Shown: piece by piece, positions 33,516 to 45,500 of the stretch
Layout: each line of letters starts with the position of its first letter
How positions within the stretch are numbered: position 1 is the stretch's first letter
Assembly: GCA_910589415.1 (NCBI GenBank)
Contig: OU342634.1
Coordinates: 22,317,144 to 22,381,143 of the forward strand
DNA: 64,000 nt
Reading direction: 5' to 3'
DNA from: Malachius bipustulatus
Lineage: Eukaryota; Arthropoda; Insecta; Coleoptera; Melyridae
Position numbers and translations under genes: made by a program
The notes under the pieces: generated by a model
Told to the model about the DNA's origin: nothing
Seen by the model: the letters and a program-made list of their open reading frames with translations, nothing else
Database searches by the model: none

Positions 33516-34394
33516 AACCCGGTATGCTACTATATTGGCGTCGAAATCTGTCGGTGAAGTGCATTTGACGTCACATTCGGGGGTCGTTCTGACATTTTGC
33601 TCGCTAACGCAATATTTACGTGTCAATAAGCAGAGATAATATTTTTTATCAATATCAATAAGAAAGGTAAGATATCCAAATTTAGTACATTATTGTGTTT
33701 TTATGAGTGTGGGATGAATTCACAATGCCGAATTGTGCCATTAGCTAAGTGCAAAAACTGCAATAAATCAACAAAAGGTAGATACCATGCAATTTAAAAA
33801 AGACAATGGGTAATCGCTTGCTGGAGAGAAGATAAAATAAATTTAAAAAATGGTTTGTTTGGAAATAATTCTGAACAAATTCATATTGAAGGGTACCACT
33901 AAAGACTGTAAAAAAGTAGAGGACTTTGTTCTTTTCTTAATGAGCTAAAGTCTGAAATTCACCCCTTCAAAAATGTAGTTTGGGAGGAGGGGGGGGGGGG
34001 GTTGGGAATGATGTGCTTGAAACACGAAAGCTTTTTTTTAAATCTAATAACTAATATTTATATGAGGGACATAAAACATGATATTTAATTTAATATTTTT
34101 CAAAGACAATAATTAATTGCTCAGTGCATTTTGAACAAAAGTATTTTGAAATGCCTCCAGGAGGCTTTTGAATTAATTGTATTAGAACTCATTTTATTCG
34201 CTCATGTGCAAAGTATAGATCTGTAATCATATTATCTCATAAAACTATTTCCATTTTCAATAATTTTTAATCAAAAAATTGGTTCTCATAATTTTAAGTT
34301 TGATAAAAATCTAAAAATGCTCGCCATTCCAGTAAAAGAACAGCAGCGTGACGTCATACATGCCCAATAGCGCAATAGCATAGCATACCGGGTT
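33516..34394 (+). mobile_element. Relic of a THAP-domain DNA transposon
   Basis: AACCCGGTATGCTA at 33516 and TAGCATACCGGGTT ending at 34394 are inverted. Both ends go on to a TGACGTCA-type octamer (about 33571 and 34350). A decayed THAP domain lies between. A run of 15 G near 33990 interrupts the middle. THAP domains are the DNA-binding part of P-element-like transposases, so this is probably an eroded member of that group. No catalytic domain remains. Confidence 0.55.
33725..33902 (+). pseudogene. Decayed THAP zinc finger
   Basis: Starts MPNCAI at 33725, shifts frame once, then reads KCKNCNKSTKGRYHAI, a stop, and RQWVIACWREDKINLKNG. Spacing of C-x2-C, the later H and the invariant W fits the C2CH THAP pattern (N-terminal MP, C-x2-4-C, downstream W). 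The final C-x2-H is not visible. Broken by a stop and a frameshift. Confidence 0.5.
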
Positions 34395-35179
34395 TGGATT
34401 AGGTTTATTGGGCAAAATATTTAAATGACAATGACTTAGTGTCTACTGTCTATTCAATTGAATCCAACTCACAAAAAAAATAAAAATATTTCATGTCATA
34501 TTTTTATGTATGAATGCATATCTATTTAATTTAATTCAATGATAATAAATATAAAATAACAGGAATCAGGATAAATGATAAATGCACAATTGTGCGAAGG
34601 CCATGAAAGAAACGAAGAAGAATCATAAAATTTAAATTAATCACAGAATAATGAAAAAATGGTTTGTCTGACCCCCAGTCCAGTCGGCCAAGTCTGACCT
34701 GAACAAACTGTAAACTAAAAATAAAAATATTCTTATTTCTTCTTTCTTATTCTTGTTTGTTAACGATTAACGTGAGTGTGAGTGAACTGTGAAGAAGGAA
34801 AACTGATGTTGAGTGTTGGTTTGGTACTGAACTGAGTAATTATAATTTATAAGGTGAAATAAATGGGAGTGTAAACTGAAGTGCTTCTTATATTTACTGT
34901 TTTTTATTTATTTATGTCATTGACATTTGCAGCGCTAGATTTTGTGTAATTACATCCAGAAATGATTAAAATGTATTATTGTAACAAAAATACTCCATGA
35001 ATGATTAAAAAGTAACAGGGGCATATTGTGAAACGGTAAGCAAAAGTACATTTGTTTATTCTTGCATGAAAGAGGTTTAGGACATGAAGATTCATTTTTG
35101 AGAGACTCCTAATAGTAGGGACCTACTTATACAGATATTTTCATTTGGTACTTACACCCATATATCTAATACTGCTATG
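34395..35179. other. Intergenic DNA upstream of crm
   Basis: AT-rich. It may contain a non-coding first exon of crm (the 34740-34900 stretch is unusually free of repeats), but no donor could be chosen with confidence. Confidence 0.3.
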
Positions 35180-35460
35180 TTGCCAAGGTTCGTGAGTGGA
35201 AGTGTCACGGCCTGAGTGGGACAGCATTCTTGACAGCAAACGGAAACGACTACTGTCCGATTTTTATAGAAAGGCAAAGGCTTGGCGTGAAATGCGCATA
35301 TTGCGAGCTTTGTTCACAGCCACCAAGCATTTACATGTTCGATGAACTGCGGGGATACTCTTATCAGCCTTATCTGGTTGGTTGTTTTTGTAACGTGGAC
35401 ACGGACTAACATTGTTGTTATTGGACGACAAATATTTAGGAATCCGGAGGCACTAACATT
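35180..35460 (+). other. GC-richer block with overlapping open frames, possible exon
   Basis: Stands out in base composition. One frame is open for about 75 codons and is cysteine-rich (KCHGLSG, CAYCELC and a GCFC end). Another frame is open for 49 codons and reads as basic helices (DSILDSKRKRLL, DFYRKAKAWREMRIL). At most one can be real. No strong acceptor, donor or start codon resolves it. I cannot name a family. Confidence 0.25.
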
Positions 35461-36353
35461 CTGAGCAGTAAGAACTTACTCGCCTTGCTATAATAACTGG
35501 ACTGTACTTCTAACTGTTTTTATTTGTGTACCCGACCCCGTTGTGCGCAAGCCTCACTAGTTTGGTGGTCGAATCTCACGCGTGCTTGTAAGTTTGTTCA
35601 ATTCTTGGACATGCGCGTAGGATCGAAGTACTTACATTCGACGAGAGGAAGATATGTGTGCACCGTGATATTTCCCTCCATCTCCAGATCCCCGCTAGCA
35701 ATATAGTAGTATTAAATATATGCTTACACCACATCACTTCCATTATTACTTTTATGCCAATTTTAGGTAGGTAGGTACTTTCTGGGGCCCCCCTTTCTGT
35801 CACCATAGTGTGGGGTTAAACCATGAAGACACCCAAGCATTTAATTGCTTCCTCCCACCCTTATTATTTTTTTTTGCTAAGAAGACTAATTATTATATTA
35901 GAACTGAATCCATTTTTCGCCGGCCCCTTTCTTCCCGGATGGGTGAATCTGTCCTGCCTGTCAATAAAGCGTACTCTTGTCCCTATCAACAAAAAAATTA
36001 TATGGTGACATTTGATTTGTTAAATTTTGTATTCTTATATCTGACTGGCTAAAAGTACCATGGGGTGTAGCTGAAGTCAAGTTGAGTTCAATTAGATGTC
36101 TAGAAAATTTAACAAGTCAAATAGGTATTATCGCCTTTTTGTATTAGAAAAGCTTTGTTTTCTGGAATAGGTATTTGATAAATAAAAAGTTGCATTTAGT
36201 GAACTTCTTTTACTTGGTCCCTTTCTGAAATAAGTAATTCAATAATTATACCTGTAGGTCTTAATAAAATAAGTTTTTGTAAATTTTGCTTTGTTATCCT
36301 GAAATGCTATTGAATAAAACAATTTTTATTTTAGATCTCAATTTTTAATCAAA
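35461..36353 (+). other. 5' flank of crm
   Basis: Mixed composition, no coding frame supported. It ends in TTATTTTAG, a splice acceptor 19 nt before the crm ATG, implying an upstream non-coding exon. Confidence 0.4.
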
Positions 36354-38810
36354 ATGGAGTGCGAAAAATCCATGGAAGAAAATGAAAACAAAGCAACTGC
36401 TTCTGTTATTCCTCCTTCCAGTGAAGATTCGCTTTTGAATACTTCTCTAAACGTCGGAGATATTAAGAAGGAAAAAGAAGAAGAAGAAGAAGAGGAAGAA
36501 TTACTTGGTTCAATGACTACTTACAACAATGAAGGATCTGATTCAAAAATTCAGCAGGTTCGTTCGAGTGCACGAGTTTACAAGAAAATGAAATTAGACA
36601 GAGAACTTGATGCTACGGTGGTCGTTACCCCGGAAAAGGAGGAGAAAAAGGAGGAACCAAAATCAGAAATCAAGAAAGCATTCAGAATTCTGTGGACCAG
36701 TTATGACAAAGACCTATTTTTTGAAGCACTGAATGAGTACGGAAAGGAGTTTGAAAGCATCCATTCATATATTTGTAATAAGTCCAAAAAGAAAGGTTTG
36801 GATGATCATTTAATGAAGAGTAAAGATCAAATACGCCACTTCTATTATAGAATGTGGCATAAAATTTCAAAGTACTATCAGTTCTCTGAGGGAATAAAGA
36901 AAGTCGCTCAGGAATTGTATGCTTTGATTAATTATGGGGAAATGAGGCGAAAGTTAAGGTTTGTCAATGAGAAATATTACTGCAAACTACAAGAACTAAT
37001 TTACAGGGGTAATGTGGCGATTCGTAATAAAGGCAAAACCATAAGAATCAAGACACCGATGTGCAGGGCTCTGAGGAGACTCAATCAACTGGATGATAGA
37101 TATGACGAATTAAAGCTACCTTCCAGAATTACCCTGGATTTAAAACCTAAAGATATGTACTCTTTTCTGAAAGTACAAGGCCTGGCACATAACCCTCGAC
37201 TGAGAACAATTTTGCCACTTCAGAAACGTTTGAGTAGTGTGATATATGCTGTCAGTAAACGGTGGAAAACATTAGAAGCCCATTTATATGATCAAGCAGT
37301 TTTATCTAAAAACATAGCAACAAACGATTGTGTTCCTCCTGCAGAAGAAATTAAAGAGAATAAATTACTGCTTTCCAATTCGATTCGCTTTATGCCTCCG
37401 GATGACACTGAAATTGAATTACCTTCAATTAACTTGTGTGAATACTACACTCGACAAAGCTTATGTCTTAGAGCTTATGAAAACAAATTGGGAATCAAAC
37501 ATTCAGAGGAACAATTATTAGCTATGAACGAGTCCAAGTTGAAAATATTAAGTAAGAACTTGACAAAGAAAAATAAAGAATCAAAAGAATCAATATCAGA
37601 AATGGATGATGGCGAGATTGTAAATAAAGCAGTGAATGAGGCACTTTCGAGTCTTTTGCAACTGCAAAGCGTATGCGAAGGAATAAAAACTGAGAAAGAT
37701 GAGTTTAATAAAGAAATTGCATCAGAAATCGATTCAAATGAGGAAGCAAATCAAAGGCAAAAGACAGAGAAAATCAGCGAAATAAGAAAAGGATGGACTC
37801 TTTCAGAATGTACCACTGTTTCAATTGGCGATCTTTATCTCATGTTTGGAAATAATTCAAAGTTGGTTTTAGAATACAAATGGGAAGATTACAATCCACA
37901 ATATCAAAGTAATAACAGCACAATCGAAAATTCAGAGTCTGAAAAAAACGTCAATGACGACTGGAACTGTAACGCAAGTACTTCCTTAAAAAAATTAATA
38001 TCTTTAGCAAAAATGCATTACGAGAACGATAAAAATATAAGCAATAAGTGCACATGTGGTCATATTTGTGGAACAAAACCTGCACAGACAAGAACTAAAT
38101 CTACACCACGAAGTAAAAACACTGTCGAGGAAAGCTCAGGCAATCTACCAGACGAGATTTCAGCTGATGAATCCATGGAAATCGATCAGAAACCTTTCTC
38201 AGCCGAGATCACCGCTGATAACATCAGCCACTCGAGTATTTTCAGGACACCATTTGTACCTTCGAATAATCTGATCACTCAGTTGGACTCCTTACAAAAA
38301 TTGAAACCTAGATTTGTGAATCGAAAAAACAGGAGACCCCGCATGAAACAGGTAGTGGTTGAAAGACAGTTATCTCTACTGCCAAATAATGTTGAAAGTG
38401 GTCACATTGTTACAATGAACATAGTTCCTCAAGAAAGTAAACAACCAGAAGTTTCAATTGAAGAGAGTAAAATGATCGATGAACCACAGCTTTTTTCCAC
38501 TGATATCTGCAGTGCCATCTTGAAACAAGAATCGATCATAACTAGAGAAGATCAAGAAGTGTGTGATATAAATTCGTTTAAATTAGTCAGCGCTGATAAT
38601 GCTCACGATGGGAGTTTTGGTGTGGGCGATACGCCCTCATCCAGTCCTTCGAGAATACTGAAAGAAAATGAAAATCAATGGATCAATGCAGAAGTTGGGG
38701 ATTTCTCTTTGAGTAGCTTTCTGGGGCATTTAGATTCTCCTTCTAAAAGTCTCATGTCTATGTCGGCAGGCGAAGAGACTTTACAAGAAGGTGAAGATGT
38801 GTGCTCCTAA
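36354..38810 (+). CDS. crm: Cramped, SANT-domain chromatin protein (818 aa)
   Basis: A single 818-codon exon. Residues about 110-175 form the Cramped SANT/Myb-like domain: ILWTSYDKDLFFEALNEYG, then KSKDQIRHFYYRMWHKISKY and a conserved follow-on segment with ALINYGEMRRKL. A second conserved block lies near residues 480-512 (GWTLSECTTVSIGDLYLMFG followed by LEYKWED), also typical of Cramped proteins. The N-terminus is acidic with a run of eight or so glutamates (about 42-49), and the C-terminal third is low complexity and probably disordered. In flies Cramped is a nuclear protein linked to Polycomb-type silencing and histone-gene regulation; its vertebrate relative is CRAMP1. The start follows an acceptor by 19 nt. 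Length is within the family range. The CDS is intact. Confidence 0.93.
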   Translation: MECEKSMEENENKATASVIPPSSEDSLLNTSLNVGDIKKEKEEEEEEEELLGSMTTYNNEGSDSKIQQVRSSARVYKKMKLDRELDATVVVTPEKEEKKEEPKSEIKKAFRILWTSYDKDLFFEALNEYGKEFESIHSYICNKSKKKGLDDHLMKSKDQIRHFYYRMWHKISKYYQFSEGIKKVAQELYALINYGEMRRKLRFVNEKYYCKLQELIYRGNVAIRNKGKTIRIKTPMCRALRRLNQLDDRYDELKLPSRITLDLKPKDMYSFLKVQGLAHNPRLRTILPLQKRLSSVIYAVSKRWKTLEAHLYDQAVLSKNIATNDCVPPAEEIKENKLLLSNSIRFMPPDDTEIELPSINLCEYYTRQSLCLRAYENKLGIKHSEEQLLAMNESKLKILSKNLTKKNKESKESISEMDDGEIVNKAVNEALSSLLQLQSVCEGIKTEKDEFNKEIASEIDSNEEANQRQKTEKISEIRKGWTLSECTTVSIGDLYLMFGNNSKLVLEYKWEDYNPQYQSNNSTIENSESEKNVNDDWNCNASTSLKKLISLAKMHYENDKNISNKCTCGHICGTKPAQTRTKSTPRSKNTVEESSGNLPDEISADESMEIDQKPFSAEITADNISHSSIFRTPFVPSNNLITQLDSLQKLKPRFVNRKNRRPRMKQVVVERQLSLLPNNVESGHIVTMNIVPQESKQPEVSIEESKMIDEPQLFSTDICSAILKQESIITREDQEVCDINSFKLVSADNAHDGSFGVGDTPSSSPSRILKENENQWINAEVGDFSLSSFLGHLDSPSKSLMSMSAGEETLQEGEDVCS

Positions 38811-39518
38811 CGATTTTCCAATATTTTTGGAAATGGAGATGGAAGCTAAAAGCGTAATTTTAAAATCATCAGCAGAACTATTATTTATCATTGTTTGAAG
38901 TTAATTATTTTGTCTGTTAATGTTGAGTCTTTAGTCATGTTTTGTGTATGTACTTTGTAGTTTGTACTGTTAAATATGTGAAAGAATTGTTTGTCAAGCA
39001 AGATATTTATTAGCTACCTATACCTAACCTACTGTATCACTATTCAACAATATATATAGAATTATTCTTAAGATGTAAGTTATTGTGAATCTTAGCTGTT
39101 ATAATAATTAAAACACTTGGAGTTTGTAATGGTGCATTGTGTCTATTTCATTCCTTTCCTCACTGCTATATGCAGATGCTATGATTCTTAGCAACAATAA
39201 CATGTTAGGAAAAGAAATTCTTTTCGTAAGGTCTTATTTCAATGTGTTAAATTTTTTAATTGTAAGGTCAGTCAAAAAGGCCATAAATTAAACTGCTTTA
39301 ATAGAGTTCTGTATTTTTTAGATACGCCCTTCAGATTACAAACTTAATAAAAATTCATTTCAACAACTTATTCTTCAACAACTAAAACTTTGAGGCAAAT
39401 ACCCGAATCCGTTCTAAAACCAATATATCTAAAAAAATAAATCAACAAAACATAAGTTCATGTTGTCAGAAGAATGTAATTAATTAACATTGAATTATTC
39501 ACATCAAACATTCGACAT
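38811..39518. other. Convergent 3' flanks of crm and the nucleotidase
   Basis: The two genes point toward each other and share about 700 bp. AT-rich, with no gene. No canonical AATAAA lies close to the crm stop; an AATTAAAA-type variant occurs near 39107. Confidence 0.45.
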
Positions 39519-42500
39519 TTAAGACATGTAGTTTAAAATCGCCCCTAATACATTCATTGTATCATCATTCTCTAGGACAATATCGAAAACATCCAAGTAT
39601 CTTGACAAGTTATTTTGACTTTCAATCTGAAAAAAATCAAATAAAAAATATATGTATTGTGTGAATATAAAAATAGGTGTCTCAAGTTAGCAGAGCAACT
39701 GTAGCAGAAGTAAGTGCCTTGTTGTGAACTCAAGTGATCTCATAGTTTTCGAAAAATGACAATAATTAAGTAAGCCGAGCACTCTTAAGAATACAACATA
39801 ATTTTCAAAATCCAAGTCTATAGGTAAATTATAACAGCCATTATTATAAAGGCTCATTAAGCTAACGGGCAGATTTCTGTGAGCGTTTTTGAAGATATTA
39901 TCGACGTTAAATGACTTATTAACATTTTTGTAATCCCTTTCACGCCAAGAATAAGTAAATTGTCATATTTAACACATTGAGTCGATACCTTCTTCAGAAA
40001 CGGCTACAGAAATCTGCCCGTTAAACTGAACGAGCCTTTATAATACTGGCTGTAAGTGTAAATCAAGTGTACTGTTCTGCCCTGTTAAGACTCTACGTCG
40101 TATCTGCTGAAAACCATGTTTTGAGATATTAGCAATTTCATGTTTCGTCTCATGCTGCTAAAACTAGCTGACTTACGAAAAAAACAAGGGCATATATAAA
40201 TTGCTATCATTGATTAAATTTCATCAATGGAAATAATATTTATGCAAATATACAACAAATATGACTTTTGATAGATACAACAATTTCTCAAATAAAAAAA
40301 GTAGGTAAAATAACCGATGGAGGGCAATAATAAGAAAAATTGTCTTTCTTTTTCTATCTGCATTGAGTAAATTTAAAAAGTAAATAGTGTATTAAATAAT
40401 TTTTATTCATCCTCGCTCAAAGGATATTTCCATATACCTATTTTTAATTTCGATCCCCATTTTCCATTTACCTGGAATATTCGGTAAAATTGCGTATCTT
40501 ACTAGTAGGTACGGCAACTCGCTCTAATATTGTTAGCATATATGACAATTTCCAGTAATACTGTTAGGCGGCTCTCACACTGAGGCAACAAGCAATAAGC
40601 AACTGGCAATACGCAACACGCAATAAAATTGCTAATAAGTATTTTACATAGAATTAAATTGGGGGTCTCATATTAGAGCAACTCGATATCGGCCGAACCA
40701 AAAATATTGCTGGTTGCGGGAATAATATTGCTAGCGATACGCCGTGCATGTTGAAAAGCAATAATTATTGCAGTTTTGGGAGTCGTGACGTACGAAGATT
40801 GTGCATAGATATCTACGTTTTATTATTTTATATTATTAAAAGTTGGAAAATGTCGGACGATCCAGTTTTTAATACAAAATTTGTAGAAATAGTAGAAAAA
40901 TATCCCTGTATTTACGATTTCACTCGAAAGAACCACAGCAGAAGAGAGTGATCATTCGGTAACAGTTTTGAAATCGGGTAGGATGGGCTCTGAGTTGCCT
41001 TGGGCAGATGCTTCCCCATGATGCTTCTCTTTTCGGAGTCGTCGGATGACATGATGATCAGAGGTTTCTGGCAATACTGTTGTTTCAATGTGAGAGAGAA
41101 CCAAAATAATATTGCGTATTGCTTATTGACAGTTGCTAGTTGCTTATTGCTTGTTGCCTCAGTGTGAGAGCCGCCTTAGATACGACATTTTTAGCTAACA
41201 ATAGAACTACAATTTCAGTTACAACAAACTTTTAACTTCAGTTTCCTTCACTTTTAAGGGGAATTACGACAATCCAGCTTAACAGAAAAATAGAGAATTG
41301 TCTCCTGAGTGTTAGCATACCAATATCTTAAAATCAACCAAAATTGTAGATACGGCATTTGGTTTTAACACGGCAGTGTTGCGAAATTAAATGCTCATAG
41401 TTTTCAAAAAAATGACTGACCTACCATAACTACATCACACCGAAATTAGCAATGCACTGTCCATATTGTGAGAATAAAATATTTTTAAAATCCAACACGC
41501 TCAATAATAATTATTATTGAATTGCGTCCTTGAAAAACACGAAAAATTTCTGATTTTTTTTCAATAAGAAAATTCAAAATCCAAAATTCTAAAACTTACT
41601 GAAGTAGTTGAAGAGAACCACTAATTATCAAGCGATTCTACAAAGTAATTTGCTGAACTGTCAATTTTCTTTTTCACTTAAATAGCTTTTTCTTTAACAA
41701 GCCTTATGCTGATTTTAGAAAATTAGGTTTTATTCTGGCAGTGCTCTGCTAACTTACTTTTTAGTTACCAGATCAGTCGCTATCTTAAAAACTATGAGAG
41801 CACTTAATTCTGTAATAGGGCACTTAATTAGCATCTAATTAGGGCTTGTTGGATTTAAAAAATTATTCTGACTAACTTAGACTTATTTGTTAGTTAGCCA
41901 GTTACTCTGCTAATTAGAGATACCTAAAAAATGCTAAATTAAAACATAGTCTTCTTGAGTCATCCATACCTAACCTAAGGAAAATTAATAATTAATAACT
42001 TCCTTTAAAAGAATTTTAAAAGAAGAGTTACTGAAGGCACTGTATAACACCCACCTCGTTATTTAAGAATCCAATTTTGAGGACATTTTTATTGCTAGAC
42101 TCGTGTCCCACCATCGTCCCATCACCTATCGAGTCTCCCATAAGTATGATATTGTTCCTGTTCTCAACCAATTCATGATATCCGAACTCTGCCAAATGGT
42201 CCTCGTTTTTATTAAAAACTTGAATTGGTTCTTGTTTAAAACCCAGTATGTTGCCGGAATCGTCATATTTCAAAAAATTCGAAACAACCTGTAAATGGGA
42301 CAATCAATATTATTTATTTCATCCATAAATCAAAAAAATATTGGAGACAGTCATATTATGATTAAACGATAAAGAGTAATTTGTAAAAACTTGCCTTCAC
42401 ATTGGGTAAAAATAGGTTATGATGGTCCAAGACGCATTCTACCATATCACCCATCCCTGCTGAAAAAACCAGAATGGGGACGTTTTTCTCTTTTAACAAT

Positions 42501-45500
42501 CCGAATATTTTATCAGTCCCCTCTCTGAAATGTTTCCATATAATCATTAGGCAATTGACATAAATAAATAAATGAAGCTTAAAACATAAATTGAAAGAAA
42601 ATTAGATTTTTGTAAATACTGAAAAATGTTACCGAGTCAAAAGAGTTTGTATCAATTATGAAAAGTCAATAATCACTAATGATTGCTTTATGAGACCTGA
42701 CAAGACTATTATAAAGAAACATTACCATGCTTGAATGATTTAAATAAAATAATATTTATAAGCGATCAAAGAATACAAGTTTAGTTACAATACAATAAAG
42801 GTTAATTAAAATCAAACTGCATTATTTTTACCTTAATGAAGACCCCAATTTTCTGGCAGTATCATTGATCTCCGCTCTTGATATCCTCATTCCTCTAAAA
42901 TAAAAATAACTTATTAAATCAGCACACTAATTAAATATTTTCAGTGTTAACCAAATACAGGGTAGGGTGTTTCAAAACATGTTCAGGAAAATGAAATGTG
43001 TGATTCCTTGGTAAGTTCTGAGAAAAAAGTTTCCATTGACATTGGTCCACAAACCCATCATTTTCGAGATACACAAGTCCAAAAAAGACTTTCTTTTCAC
43101 CCTCGTAGCTATGTCATTTCTTAAAAAAGTTACATAGAAAACATTTAACCGAAATTTAAAACACCATTTTCTCTAAACTCACTAAAAAAATTGTGGAGAT
43201 AGCTAGTTGTTAGTGGGTTGGTGCGTTAAACTAGGTGTCTGTTTCAAATTTTGAAAAAGGATTCTAATGTAGAGGTTGTTCTGGAGGGTTTATTGGTTTT
43301 TATTTTTTATATAACTATTAGGGGAATGGAGATTTGTGAAAATTGCTTATGTGGAGGGAGTGGTGGGGTTCTTCTGCATAATTGTCTAGTAAATTTGAAA
43401 TTAATTGTTGATTTCTGTTCTGTCGTTAACAACATTGCTTTCTCTCAGTATGTGTATCATTTCTAGGATTGTTCTTTAGTATGTATTGTGTTCCATATCT
43501 ATTATTGTTGTGCCATTTTAGTTAAATTGGTGTCCTGTTTGTGTTTAGTGTCGTGTTTGCTGTTTTGGAATATTTGTGGGCATGAATTCGTTGTTGTAGG
43601 TGTTGCATTGTATTTTGCTTTTTAAGCAGATTGGCACAGAAACATTTCGATGCAACACAATAATGGTCTAATTTCACTAACGAACCTTAACCCCCCCTTA
43701 AAGACAAACCAGATACTAGAGAAGACACTATAAATAATTTATTATTTTTTTTTTATTTATATAAAAATGGAATACAAACGGGACAAACCCAAAATAGTAT
43801 TCACTAATGCTAATCGATGTGAAATTACTTTCATAAACATAACAAAATTAATCAATTAATTAATAATTAACATAACAGAACTATACCAAATTAAACTCAC
43901 ATACAATAACAAGTAATGTCAAGGTGCTACCCACAAAAACCCATTTAAACGAAACAAGTTGATACAACAATAAATTATTACATCAATTATTATACCTACT
44001 CAAATATTTTCTATGTAATGCTTCAATGCACGATCGAATTGAGAAGGTGAGAGGGCGAAAACATCCGCCCCAGAGAGACCACATAATGTATTGCAAGTTC
44101 TCAGGCAGCGATTTAGAGGAGAGTTCTGATAATAATTCGTGGTAGATGGATTCAAATAAAACACATTCTTAATTCTAGTGTTATGCATGGGAACTGTATA
44201 GTGCAGAAATGCAGTAATGTCAGGAGAATCAACCAAATTATTAATAATTTTTGAAATAAACTTGGCTTCCTAAAGCTTCCGGCGATCTTCAAGTGAATAC
44301 AAAGCAAGTTTTTTCACTATCGAGCTATGGTCACCCATATTATTAAAACATCTTTTTTTGACAATTTTGACAAACCGATTCTGTATAGAATTTAGTTTAT
44401 CTATGTAGGTAGAATAGCATGGACTCCATATAATCGAGCAATAGCCCAATAAGCTACATATTAACAAAAGCCACGTACAAAGTGCGTAAAGCAAAAGGAT
44501 CCCTGAAACCATAAGAGGCCCGTGTTATAAAACCCAGCATTCTGTTAGCTTTTTTTGAGATATAATATATGTGTTGATCAAACATCATTTTGGAGTCAAA
44601 AATAATACCAAGGTCTTTTATACTATTAACCCTATCAAGCTTGGTCTGACCTATTGCATAGCTATTTTCTATTATAAATTTATTTCGTGAAAAGGTGATG
44701 TGCTGACATTTTTTTAAATTTAAAGGCAACCGTTTTTTTTCACAAAATGTTTCTAATCGTTTGATATCTTGCTGTATTAAGGTACTATCCTCAAAACATT
44801 TTATCGAATGAAAAATTTTTAAGTCATCAGCATACATTAGAAATTTAGCTATATAAATATTAAACAATAAGGGTCCCAAATGGGATCCTTGTGGAACGCC
44901 AGAAGTTACTACGCGAAACGACGATGTGCAGTTGCCCAGTCTTATGGCCTGTGACCTGTTAGACAGATATGAAGCAAACTATCTCAGAAGACTGCCGTGG
45001 ACACCGGTCCCAGCAAGCCGCTCCAGCAATATAGTATGGCTTATCTTATCAAACGCCTTGCTAAAGTCCGTATACACAGCATCCACCTGAGTACCTTCAT
45101 TTAAATGTCTCAAAACATACTCTGAATACAAAAATAAGTTTATTAAAAAAAATTATTGTCTCGATTCTAGAATTTAAATAATTCTATCAATACTGACACG
45201 GACACAACCATCATCAATGGAGTACAATAATACATGGCGATTTCTTTCCCAACAAAACTTACACGAGAATTTCTTCAGTTTCCTTCCACCACTGCTCCAT
45301 AAGCTTAACCCTTTGTTCGTGAGGAATTGAGAAGTCATTTTCCATTGGCATATATTTTTTACAGAGCGCTTCTTCTTTCTCCAAGTAGTCCTCTGATGCA
45401 GAGGGGCAGTGTGCCATCATACCTAAGATAAAAAATTAGATACATGAGTGGAGGTCTTATTGAGTGCAAGTGCATTAATGAGATTATATTTTAGCTCACT

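Noticed and set aside
35540..35600. GTGGTCGAATCTCAC string resembling a tRNA T-loop
   Set aside because: No A box, no acceptor-stem pairing and no anticodon arm could be placed around it.
36682..36870. Minus-strand frame within crm
   Set aside because: Shadow of the SANT domain coding region.
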